Source: Phylloscopus collybita (Eukaryota; Chordata; Aves; Passeriformes; Phylloscopidae). From it: 64,000 nucleotides of DNA. The stretch spans positions 2,076,501 through 2,140,500 of the forward strand of contig JAJNNQ010000023.1 in NCBI GenBank assembly GCA_027886175.1, written 5' to 3'. The translations under genes and the position numbers were made by a program. This document shows, piece by piece, positions 44,541-56,026 of the stretch (the first letter of the stretch is position 1; the number at the start of each line of letters is the position of its first letter). A model generated the notes under the pieces. That model saw only the letters and a list, made by a program, of their open reading frames with translations, searched no databases and had not been told where the DNA came from.

Positions 44541-47500
44541 CATTTTTATTCGGCTTTTTTTTCCCCTCCTTTTCTTTTTTCTTTCTTTTTCCGTGTTCCC
44601 CCCACCACCCCTCCCTTAATGACTAAACCAGTCATTTTATGCTCTTCACAGTTATTCCAAAATCTGTTCCTCCTGACACGGAGCTGATACATCATTCCTC
44701 GCTCATAACCCTTTCTCTCATTTTCATCATCTCTCCCCTCCCTCTCTTTGGCTCTCTGCTAAGTCCATCACAGCTTTGTTTTTATATCCTCGTCGCTGTA
44801 TTTTATAGCCCAGTAAAACCTAGAAAGCTGCTTCAGAAAAAAAAAAACACACACACACACACATGCCAGCCCTTTGATGTTTGTGTTTGTGTGGCAGCTC
44901 GCTGGAACGTGTCAGCCCTCGCACAGAGACAAAGCCCTGGGGAGCCACCAGCCCTGGGTGCATCAGCAGAGCAAGGGCAGGGACAGGGGGACAGGAGAAC
45001 AGGCATCCCCACCTGAGATAAATCACCTTTTTGCCCCAGTTGCCCCCTCCACAGCGAATTGCTGCTGGTTTTCCAGTGTGAGAAGCTCCACGGATCAGGA
45101 GATGTTGACTTCCCCAAGGTAGCAGCCCGGGGAGATTCCTGCACGGTGCCAAAAAAGCAAAAGGCAACATCTCCAGCCACGGAGAGCTGCTCAGCAGTGA
45201 CAGACAGCCACAGCAGAGCCTTGGCAATGGCAGAGTCAGGCCCAGGAGCAGGTGGAGGATGCTTGTAAAAATAATGGGGACTTGGCTGTAAGCAGGACAA
45301 GAGAGCAGCTTCCCTGCCCTGTGCCCTAAGAATTGTGTTTGACAGCTCTGCAGCAAATCACTCCTCTCATCCAGGCAGTCCTGCCCCTCCTACATCTGCA
45401 GGGAGCCAGGGGACAAGGCTTCCAGTGGAACCTAGAGATTTTCTCCACTGTGGCCAAGGACAACAGGTTCAGCTGCCACAAATCCATCCTAATGGAGAGA
45501 AAGGAGCCCACCCCCCAATTCCAAACCTTACCCAGACCTGCAGCAGGGTCCTCTCATGCCAGACCTAGGACAGGAGCTGCTGTCCCAAAATCTTTTGTGC
45601 CTAAGCAGACAACTCAGAGGAGTGCCTGTTCTAGGGTCCATAAATAGTCCATAATTAATGAATATTTGAAAGAGAATTATTTTCTCCTTTGCTTTACAGA
45701 GTGGTGCTGTACCTGGCAGGTGACACTGCCTCTTCTGGGACTGCACAGAGAGGTCCACAGAGGAGTGGGAGGACAAACATGGATTGATTCTGCATGTGTC
45801 CATCAAGCCCAGCTCACAGACTGTCCTGTTTTAACCAGCAGCCTACTCTCTCTTCTGCTGGTCTTAGATTTTCAAGGCTTATGAAGACAAAATAAACCTG
45901 TATGATTATTCAGGAACCCATCAGTAGATCGTTTTAGTTGCCTTTGCTCAATTTTCATTTTGAATAAAACAGTTAAGAGCACTGTTCAAGCTGTCCATAG
46001 GTTATATCACTCTGTAAATTTGTACCTATGCCCTTTAGAAAGTGGTATTTCCCACTCCCCACTCCTGAAAAACTGGAGAAACTTCTGTACTGAGAATGAG
46101 CAGAAGACCTCTGTCGGGAGCCAGGATCGGTTTTCAGCCTGCAGCAATTAACGAATGCTGTAGACCATCACTTAATATGCTACAAAGAGCATTGCCAAAT
46201 CTCAGGATTATATCTGGAGCTTTACTCTCAGGTCCCCTGTGTCTGGATACATGTGATTCCAAGAAAATCTCAGCTTTAATTTTTTATTTTTTTTTCTTTT
46301 ATAAATGCTCTTCTGAATTTTATGTCTGCAGAGAAAATCCCGAAAACACGAACAGCAAAGGCCATCAAAAGCAGAGCAAAGAGTTCTGTATTAATGTATT
46401 TATGTTTTTTAACTTTTTCTTCTGAGCAGTCTCTGGAGTTGAGGACCTGTTTTGTGGTATCTTGGTGCCACAGTGACTAGTGGATGCTGTGAGTCCTCTT
46501 TTAGTAGTTTTAAAAAGAGTTTGGCCCCAGCCCCAAAAGTCAGCAGGTGGCTGGGACACTTCACCACCACCGTGTCACCACCAGGCACAGATCAGACACC
46601 ACCCCATCCTTGCCGTGGCATTTGGAAGGTGGAAACACTGTTTTCACCTCTAAAACTTGGGTGACACGAGCTGGAGGATTCTCTGATCTGCCTTAGCTGG
46701 GTGCAGCAGGAGCTGAATGGCTCCTGGTGCCCAGGTTCTGTCGGCAGCTCCTTCAGCTCATTCACCTCAAATCCTGTAAGAATTTGAAGGGCAAAGCTCC
46801 CTTTCTGGTGAGCTAAGGAAGCCCAGCCTGGCGCCTGCTCAGGCAGACAGATGCCAGCAGTGCCACACACAGCTCTCCCCACGAGTGGCTGTTGTCTCAC
46901 TCCTCTGATGACAGCTTGGGAGCAGTAGAGAAATCTAATTTCTCAGCATCAGATTTACAGCTGAAGTGGGCCCCTCTGACAAGGGAAGGCATTGTGCTTA
47001 TTCAAGCTGATCAAGAACCTGAGAGCAATTTCTATGGGAAAGAAAAAAATAAGGTCTGCTTTAATACAAAGATATTGAAAGTGAACTCACAAATTGCCTT
47101 GGGTTTCAGGTGAACAAAGCACACGAAGGATTTGATTTTCAGCTTCTTCCCCTTTTTTCTTTCCCCAGAACCACACTGCTCTCAACAGGAATGTGGTACA
47201 CAAACAACTCTAAGAGCCACAAGACGTTGCCCAGACCTCTGTGCTCCTCATTTTCACACAACAAGGAAAAGTTGCTGAGGTTTGATCCAGCTTGGACATC
47301 CTCCAGGAAAAAGTGTCTTCCACACAATGCCCAATTAAAAAAACCCCTTGGTGGACATTCACAGGCTCTCCCATGCCCCTCAAACCCCTCTGAAGGATTC
47401 CCTCAGCAGCACTGCTCTCACACAAGCCCCTACTCCAGGACAGGGATGTTTGCACCCAGTAGCAACACTAAAAACAGGATTTGGGGGTGTCTAGACCAGG

Positions 47501-48573
47501 CAGGCCCCCAGCTCAGGAGCTTCTGGTAAGGAGCCTGCCCATGAGCTGTGCAATGGAAAAGAAGTAATCAGAGCTAGCAGTGCAGAAATATCTCTGAGAA
47601 TATTCATGTTCTGAGCTCCTATCATGGTGCTATAAAGCCAAAGCAGGCAGCAGTCCAGACAGAGCCACTGGGGAACAGTGCAGGAATGAGCAGGCAAGGC
47701 CCCTCACTTGCACAGGCAGGACATAAAACAGAAACACAGAATTTATCCCACTCCGGACTGGGCTGGACTGGACTTGTCTCTTTGACTGGAGGATTAGTGG
47801 CCACTCACAATGCCTCTCACAGCAACTCTCAGCTTCTTCCCCAAGGAATTTATTCTGTTTGCAGTTTCTCGTACCTGCTAATCTCTCACAGACTTCTTCA
47901 GCTACCCTTCAGGGTAAAGGTCAGGCTGAGCCACGTGCCACGAGCCTTGCCAGTCTCTCTTCATCTCCTGCCCTCCTGTCATCCTGCTGTTCCTCGTGGA
48001 GGCAAAACAGAGAAAACGGATGGGTTTGGATGCCCAGCTCCAGTGCTTCTTTCTGTGGGAAAGAAAATCAGTGGGAAGGTTAAAAGTGGGAATTTTATTT
48101 GCTTGAATGCAAGTTCAGATGGCGAATCAGAGCCAGCTTGTCCAGGGGACTTGCATGTGGCTACAGCACTGCCTTGGGCATTTCCAAGGGCCCCAACTGC
48201 TCGTCCTTGCAGCTTGAAAGACCTTTCAAAGTAATTTTTGAAACCTCATAACTGCTTCCAGAGTCCACACATTCCTTCTGCCTAGCATAAAACTCCAATA
48301 ACCCTTTTAAAGAACAAAAACCAGCAAGGGAGCACTCAGAAGCAACCTGACAAAAACTAGAAAGCCCTTGTACTCCAACAACCTCAGGCCAGTTTCTGGG
48401 AAGAGGGCAGGGTATGGACACAAGGTAAGGGGTCCCACAGCAGCTGTGAAGAAAGAGACTCCTGTTTCCAGCACAGCGAGGTGGCCACGTCTTTTTGGCC
48501 CTGCTGATGACAATTCTCTTGGCTCCTGAGCCCTCTTTCAGCAGACATGCTGTCTTTTCCATACACAACTCCT
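44541..48573. other. Unassigned sequence with short simple tracts
   Basis: No gene is seen. A pyrimidine tract lies at about 44555-44591 and a short (CA)n at about 44847-44863. Frames of up to 182 codons (47686-48234) show no recognisable domains. Confidence 0.5.
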
Positions 48574-48787
48574 TCCTGAACTGAGGGACCAGAGCTGGAC
48601 ACAGCACTCAATGTCCATCCTGAACTGAGGGACCAGAGCTGGACGCTGCACTCAATGTCCTTCCTGAACTGAGGAGCCAGGGATGGACACTGCACTCAAT
48701 GTCCTTCCTGAACTGAGGGGCCAGAGCTGGACACTGCACTCAATGTCCATCCTGAACTGAGGGGCCAGAGCTGGACACTGCACTCAA
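48574..48787 (-). repeat. 44-bp tandem repeat, five units, within CR1
   Basis: Units start at 48574, 48618, 48662, 48706 and 48750 and are exactly 44 bp, each opening TCCTGAACTGAGG. The last runs directly into CR1 sequence that continues past the unit end. So the array grew from CR1 itself. Confidence 0.95.
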
Positions 48788-48935
48788 GGTGTGGCCTCAC
48801 CAGTGCCGAGTCCAGGGGCAGAGTGACCTCCCTGCTCCTGTTTGCCACACCATTCCTGACCCAGGCCAGGAGCCATTGGCCTTCTTGCCCACCTGGGCAC
48901 ACTGCTGGCTCATGTGCAGCTGGCTGTTGACTCGT
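48574..48935 (-). mobile_element. CR1 LINE fragment with internal tandem expansion
   Basis: The right part is antisense CR1: 'gtgtggcctcaccagtgccg', 'ccattggccttcttgcccac', 'cacactgctggctcatg' and 'cagctggctgttgac'. The left part (48574-48787) consists of the CR1 phrase 'ccagagctggacactgcact' repeated five times. The right edge fades after about 48935. Confidence 0.85.
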
Positions 48936-50282
48936 CCCATCTCATTCTTCTGCCCCTCTGCCACAGACCCAGCACGACAGAAAGGATGAGCATGGCCAGC
49001 GGCTCCTGATGACAAAAGCCCTGCACTCTGACACAAAGAATAGACCTAGATGTTTCATGGCAGTCCAAAAGTAAAAAGACCTCCCAAAGCTACTCATAAA
49101 AAGAACATGAAGAGCTGTTTTCAACATGATTCTCTTATTTTTCCCCCTTTCACTTTTCATGCTCCAAAGAGTGAATAAATCCAGATTCGATGGAAGGATG
49201 GAGAGAAGGACACCAGGAATGACTCACTTATTGCTGCCATTCTTTTCACTCAGTTTTCCTCCCTTTTGGACATGGCCCTGGCTGGTTTCCCAAGCAAGAA
49301 CTGAGCGAGCTGACCATTCATCCATCTCTTTTTAAATTACTTCTGTACTGCATTGAATAATTGTGCCTCCATTTTACTCCGGGGCTAAAGGTGACTAACT
49401 TAAAGGTGATTATCTTTTGTTAATAGCCTGCATTACTGAGAAGGATCTCAGAATTACCTTTGTAATCCTTCCCCACACTTTAATGTTGCTATTATTATTA
49501 ATACTGCTCTTTAAAACATTTTTCTCCTGTCATGTGGGAGCAGCAAGTGCTGCTTCTCAACGAGATGGTGGACAGGCTGCCTGGATACTATCAAGCAGAG
49601 AGAATCCAGGGCACCACACCACTTTTTTTTTTTTTTCCCTTAAAAGTGGTGGGTTTCAGGTCCAGTCATGAACAAGAGGCATCATTTGATCAAACTGATG
49701 CAGAATGGCTGCAGCCAGTTTTCCACAGTCAGTATGGATACACCACTGATCTGGGAGCATGGAGGATTTGTACAAAACATGTTGTCCTTTAAATAAACCC
49801 ATTTTCACCCTGCTGCCCCACTGGTGGCCCCGTGGGCACTTGCACTGGTAGCCTGCCTTTCACCTGCTCCACACTGGACTGCCATCCCAAATCAAGTGTT
49901 TGTTTGCAAGCCCAACTTCAGCTCCAGCAGCAGTGACTGCGAGTCTTTTCTCCCCTCAGGTTTCCCAGGAGCTCATCAGCATTGCTTCAGGAGGATCTTT
50001 ACCCAAGCCAGGTCACACAGGTCTCCTGAAACACCCCGTCAGGAAATCCCAGCACACCATGAATAATCTGTATTAGGCTTACATTTTTCATGGCCCTGAC
50101 TTTCTGCAGTGCCTGCTCTAACAAATCTCATTTGTCAAGCTTTCTCCACATTGTCTGCTGAACACTGAGCCCCAGCATTGCTTGATAGGTCATTGTGAGC
50201 ACTCAAAGGAAGGCTCTGCAAGGACTCTCTGCCCAGCACCATTGCTTGACCACCCTTTCAGTGAAGAAATGGAAAATCTAAA
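48936..50282. other. Unassigned sequence
   Basis: No gene is seen. A T run lies at about 49622-49637. Confidence 0.5.
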
Positions 50283-50500
50283 CCCTGCTTGGTGCAACTT
50301 TAGGTTTTTTCTTCTTGTCCTGCCTCTGCTCCCAGAGCCTCACTCCCACCTGGCTCCACCTTCTTGTCAGGGAGTTGTTCAGAGGCAGAAGTTCCCCCTG
50401 AGCCCCTTTCCCAGCTGCTCCTCATCAGATTTGTGCTTCAGCCCCTTCCCCAGCTTTGTTGCCCTTCCCTGGACACGTTCCAGCTTTGCCCAGGTGTTGG
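50283..50500 (-). mobile_element. CR1 LINE fragment
   Basis: Antisense CR1: 'caactttaggttttttcttc', 'ccacctggctccaccttctt', 'cagctgctcctcatcagatt' and 'ttgcccttccctggacacgt'. It is part of the region upstream of the 3' tail. No frame is kept. Confidence 0.8.
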
Positions 50501-50972
50501 AAAAACCCAGCTCTACAGAGATGGGGCAACTGAGGGGCATTTTTAAAGATTTTATTCCATTATCGATCTCTGAGAAGGGTGAGACACAATAGATGTAAAA
50601 CTCAATGCCATTCTATCAGAAGCCAAACTATTTCTTTGTTACAATACCTTATAAATGCTCTTCAGCCCATCAGCTTTTGCCACACAATGCTGCTGATATT
50701 TCTAACACTAATCACCAATTATTTTATCCCACGTGGTCTCGCCACAATGCATCTTTCACAGTTCTAATTCTCCAAAATATCTGCTCTGTTTGCAGAGCCA
50801 TCGTTTGAAACTTGTTTCCAGTTCCATTTCTCTCTCAACAATGTCTTCTCTACTCCATGGCCTTCTTCAGCCAGCACAGCTCATCTCAGAGTTTGCACAC
50901 AGATGTACAAGACCGTGAGAGCTTTCAGTCAGGCTTTGAGAATTCTCTACAAATCCAATTCTCACATTTTCT
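50501..50972. other. Unassigned non-coding sequence
   Basis: Nothing recognised between two CR1 fragments. Confidence 0.5.
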
Positions 50973-51082
50973 CCAGGCTGAGCCCCTTTCCCTGCTCCCT
51001 CAGCTGCTCCTCATCTGTGCTTCAGCCCCTTCCCCAGCTTTGTTTCCCTTCTTTGGACACAGCCCAGCTTTGCCCAGGTCAG
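50973..51082 (-). mobile_element. CR1 LINE fragment
   Basis: 'ctccaggctgagcccctttc' then 'ccccttccccagctttgttt' covers the same CR1 segment as 50375-50490 in the same orientation, but with different flanks. Confidence 0.8.
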
Positions 51083-51639
51083 ACTGGGAGATGAGATTGT
51101 GTGGGGCTACTGAAGTCACTGGAAATCTCAGTTTCACTGCCTGCTCTGGCCTGGATCTGGGCTGGATACCAAACTCACATGTGAGAAATACCAGAGGCCA
51201 ACTCCAGAATGAAAATGCCCCCGACCAGGCACACACAGTCTGGTCCTGCCATCTCCCCTTCAGCCTTCCCATGCACAAGGAGCCAGGGTGACTCTCTGGC
51301 AAATAAAAAGATTCCCTAAGCAGCACCCTGAAGGGAAAGGAGCTAAGGGAAAGAACCCCAGCCTGACGAAAGCAAAGGCAGCAGCACATGGCAACGCAAA
51401 ATCCCACCATTTGTGGAAAGCCCCACATGTCCCCAGCCCTTCTTCAGGGGAAGGGAGAGCCCCCACTCCAGGCTTGGGAGCACCTTCCCGTGCCTGATGA
51501 GTTGTGCAGGGATTTAACAACTCATCGTCTGTCACTGCTAACAGCTTCACACAGAACCAGAGCTTCCTCAGCTTGCTGCGCACACCGTGGCCACGGCTGC
51601 CAGCAAATAAACCTCCGTGGCTGATGGCCTCATTTCTGA
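51083..51639. other. Unassigned non-coding sequence
   Basis: Nothing recognised. Confidence 0.5.
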
Positions 51640-51770
51640 GCAGAAAATTCCACTCTGGGACCGACTACGGAATATTTAAGATTAATCATTGCACTTGTCA
51701 GATGATTAAATCCACTCAGCATTTGGCCTCTCATCTTGTCATACCCATTTATATTAAAATCATCGGGGCT
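51640..51770. promoter_or_regulatory. Possible conserved non-coding element
   Basis: It contains AAGATTAATCATTGCAC and CAGATGATTAAATCC, an inverted pair of TAATCA-type homeodomain cores about 10 bp apart. The motif 'aaaatcatcgggg' follows. This is inference from motif content only. Confidence 0.18.
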
Positions 51771-54700
51771 TGCCCTGCCCAGAGCACTGGATCATTCAGC
51801 AGAGGCTGAGCTCAGGTGGATAAAGTGCTGCTATATATCTCAGGCCTGAAAATAACCTTTCAGGCCTGCTTCCACTGTGAAACCTGGATTTTTGTGGCTG
51901 CAGTCAGGCCAGAGAGCTCTCCAGGATGTTTGTTTAACTGCCCAGAACAGTGAGCCAGGCAAAAGAGCCAGTAACACAAAACCCCATTTCTCATAGTGGT
52001 TTTCAAGCAGGGTTAAGCAAGTCAAGGGAAATGGTCTGAGAGGCAAGAGGGAAGAAAAATACATGAGAAACGACATGTAAAAATGTCTCTTTGAGAAAAC
52101 AGTGCTTGGTTCTGAGAATAAAAATCTTACTAGAGTCAGAATAGTCCTTCCCTGAAGCAGAATTTTTTTTCCAGTGTTCCCATAAAAATGAAGGCCATAA
52201 AACAGATTTTCAATTCCAAAACATACACATTTTCAACTGAAAAGCTTTCAAATGTAAATAGTGCTGTTGAGCCACGATGGTCTGGCTTTGAGTTACCGCT
52301 AAAGCGTGGATGCCTGCTGAAAGCAGCAGATATATTCCACAGAAATTTGTATTTAATTAAAATACTTCTTTTATTTTTTTTTTTTTTTTTTTAATGAAAA
52401 AAAGTTTTGGCAGGGAAGTTAGAACAGGCTTAGCTGTGGTTAGGACATTTGAGTGTGTCCAGGACTGACTTTTCTCCTCTGAATGGTATCTGTCCTTTGG
52501 CTTCAACAGGACATTGCCCTGCATAAAAGTGGTTTAAACCCACAAACACCCCCATCAGCTCCAAGTTTGACACCCAAATATATTGTAAGTGACAGGAAAT
52601 CTTCAAGTAGCTCACTAATTCAGTTCAGCATCGACATTCTGATAAGTTGTCTAAAGCTGCAAGACCTAGAAAACAAGACTGAAAACCTCAAGAAATATTC
52701 CCTGTGAATTCCCCTGAAGCTTGTAGCAAAACCACAAGAATAGCCTTTCTTCAAGGTATTTGGAAACCTCAGCTCCCAGCTGGATTGGAGAAGGGCAGAG
52801 GCAGAAGGAAATGAAAATCATCTGGGGAAATGTTCTAAGGCTGCTTAAGACCTCGTGGAAGCCTCTGTCTGGATTTGGGTGAAAGAAAGAGGCGAGGGCA
52901 GCTTCAGGAAATGAATGAGATCAGAGGCAAAGATGCTGTTTGCATTTCAGCAGAAATTCAGCCATCTCCAATTTCAAAATGGCTGAGAAAGGTGAAATTA
53001 GACCAAAGGCTGTCCCACCAGCAGCTGGGATGGTCTGAACCAACCTGGTGATTCTGTGAATTCTGTGAAATTTCACTCTCTACAACTCCCTGATGGGAAG
53101 ATGGAGCCAGGTGTGGGAATCAGGCTCTGCTCCAAGGGAACAAGGGACAGGAGCAGCCATGGCATGACCTGTTTTAATCCACAGCTGAACCCACAGAGGA
53201 GCCTTCCCCATTTCAGCACAGTCACTTGTTCATGGCCAGTCAGTGGTGAGAACAGCTCCAGACCTTGCTGCACATCTCCCATGACCATCCCACCACAGGC
53301 AAGGCAGAGGAGCAGCACCAGTACCCATGTCTCCCAATGATGGGGGACACCACAAACTGTCCCCAGAAAGGCTGGCAAAGACCTTCAACCCCCATGGAAC
53401 GAACCCAGCTTACACTGAGGGCAGATCTAACTTTGCTCCTGCACAACACTGAGTAGAAAAATATGAAAGCCTTGCTCATAAATCACTGTCAGCCTGTGAT
53501 GAGGGCCCTCCAAGCTGCAGTGAGATTAATTGCTCCAGTCGTGATTCCCTCTCCGATCCCTTTCCTGCCCTCTCCAGAAGTTGAAGGATTTGGAGGCCAT
53601 AATCCAGCAAACGTGGCTTTTCTTTTCCTTTAACCTGATGGTATTTCATGTGGATCAGCTGCAAAAACATTTCAACCCCCGGCAGAATCTTTCAGAAACT
53701 CGTGAAGGGGGCAGAAGGTCTCCTGGGAAACGAGTCCCTGATTATGGGGGCAAAGATGTCCTGCAACACCATGACCAACTAACTATTATGTTATCACTCC
53801 TGCTGCTGATTTGGGTTTTTTTTTTTTTTTTCTCTGTCTAAGCACCACATGCAGCCTAAAACAGACCAGCATGTAAAAAAGCTAATTCTGCAGAGGAGCA
53901 CTAAGAAAGGCTCTTCTCATCAGGTCAGGAGCTCACATGGGGAATGGAGAAAATACTGGAGAGCTCATCAGTAGCAAAAATCTCCCCGGTACAATTGTTT
54001 TTCTGACTTTAAATTACTTAATATACGCCTTAACATTCTAAACCCATGTCCAATTGTTGCAATAAAAAGAGAAAGGTTGTGATTTCCCTATTCCAGTTCC
54101 TTTTACTGCTCTTCAGAAGACAGGTAACCTGCCCTGAACCGCACCTGGGACTGTCTTAATCAATAAGAGATGAGAAACTGGAAACAACTCAAATGCATCT
54201 CAGTAAGTGAGAGAAAGTCCAATCTGGCTCAGCCTGAGCCCAGGTGTGTGGGACAAAGCTTTGAGTAGGAACTAAGGTGAGGATTTAAACTGAAGCACTG
54301 TATGTTGGCGTGCCACAAATGTTTGAAATTATTGTAGTTTCAGCCATTCCCTCCCTTCCCAAACCAAAGCAGTAACTCAGCTGTTTCCCAGTGATTTTTG
54401 CTGTACAATGCTAGAGTGCAACTAGAAACATCTTCTGGTGACACCAAAGGTGTGAAAAGTCCAGGTACAGACCAGTGTGATGGGCTTGAGGGCTTGAATG
54501 AGCTGTGTTGGCATCATTTCCCCTCCTCCTGATGGAAGGAGGAGGCAGCAACAACTTCTCTCCATGCAGGGAGGAGGCATCAGCCCCTCAGAGTCCCAGC
54601 TTTGTCAATGATGCTTCCACGGGTCCCCTCCATTTTCCACAGCCACACAAAATTGCAGCTGGCAGGCAGACAAAACACCAAACCCAACAGAAAACGTGAT

Positions 54701-54918
54701 CCTCTCGGAGGAGAATTTTACCTTCTCAGCCAAAAAAAGAGCAAACTTTGTCCCAGAGTGCCTTGCATTTAATAAGGCATGTTATTTTTAGCTTTTATAG
54801 ATGAAAATGTCATTAAAAGCAAACATATTTCTGGGGGGAAAAAAAAAAAAAAAGCTAAATTCCTTGCAGTTTGGAGTCTTTTGAAGGCCACCTATACGTT
54901 CAAGAGAAGATGATGGGT
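51771..54918. other. Unassigned sequence with T/A runs
   Basis: No gene is seen. There is an 18-base T run at 52375-52392, a T run at 53817-53831 and an A run at 54839-54854. The words 'gtgattctgtgaattctgtg' near 53048 recall a CR1 tail, but no CR1 body precedes them. Confidence 0.5.
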
Positions 54919-54947
54919 TATAATAATAATAATAATGATAATGATGC
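54919..54947. repeat. (TAA)n trinucleotide repeat
   Basis: About nine TAA-type units with TGA variants at the right. Confidence 0.9.
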
Positions 54948-55980
54948 TAAACACATTGGGAACATTTTTCCTTTCCACACAGAGTGCTGCAACATTGCTT
55001 CCAAACAGATAACAATATAATTTCCTTCCATTTATGGCATGTATTGACACCATATAGCTGAGAACCTGGCCTTCTCCTGCCAGAAGGACCATCTGAAGTC
55101 TGGCTGAAGAAGAATCCCAACACCAGGCTGATGGCTCTGAAGCCAGCCAGGCACAGCAATGACCAGCCCAAATCCACACTCATAAATTGAGCTAAAAGGA
55201 AAACTCTCTATCAGCAAGGAGGTCAGTTCATTTTGGGGTCAGTTTTATTTTTCCTGAGGGCTACTGGCACAGAGGGTAGGTAGGAGGGTAACTTGAAATC
55301 AATCTTCATAAAAAACTTTTATACCTCAAAAAAACATCCACGAGCGACGTAGTTTGCAGGAAAAAAAAAAAAAAAAAAGTCATCTGGTGCCTGGATTTCA
55401 GTTGATTTCAGTTGTAGGAGCACAAAGCTGGGCTCTGACTCCATCTCTGGGCATTCAGGCTCTCTGCACCAGCAGCACTCACAATTCAGAGATGCAGCTC
55501 TGCAGTGCCAGCAGAAATCAGTCTTCTCTTATGACAGGACCTAAAGCTGGATTTAGGAACCATTCTGGGAACCACATGGTGAAAAGTTTTCGCTGAAATC
55601 CTTGTCAATCTGAAAATCTTCCAATGCTCCTCGAGAAATAGATGTCAAAGTAGTACTTTAATGACTTTATCCATGTGGGCCTTGCCACCTCCTTGCTCTC
55701 CCCAGCCCCTTGCACTGGTAAATACAGGTTCTCAGAGCTCACCAGGTGAGGAATGTGGAATTTTCTCCAGGATAAACACATCCACCTACCAAGTCAAGGG
55801 ACTCTGACTCAGCTCTAAGATTAACAAAGCCCCTCTTGGGACAGGTGTGAAGGTGGATGTAATCAATGTTCTTCCCTGGGTCTAACCTGCTGCTGATCCC
55901 AGAATCCATCCAAGCAAGATCACTGCAGTGCCTCCAGTGAGGTGTAGCTGGAGGAGATGAGAGGCTCCAGCTCTGCCTTG
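54948..55980. other. Unassigned sequence
   Basis: No gene is seen. There is an 18-base A run at 55361-55378. Confidence 0.5.
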
Positions 55981-56026
55981 CATTATTATTATTATTAATT
56001 ATTAACTTTGTTAATTTATTAATTTA
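55981..56026. repeat. (ATT)n / TTAAT-rich tract
   Basis: A short ATT repeat passing into TTAATTTATTAATTTA-type sequence. Confidence 0.85.

Noticed and set aside
46592..46900. Possible minus-strand exon around GFEVNELKELPTEPG
   Set aside because: A fair acceptor precedes it (TTCAAATTCTTACAG), but the donor is weak, the peptide is not recognised and nothing else supports it.
53030..53062. CR1-like tail 'gtgattctgtgaattctgtg'
   Set aside because: The preceding sequence does not continue into a CR1 3' region, so it may be chance.
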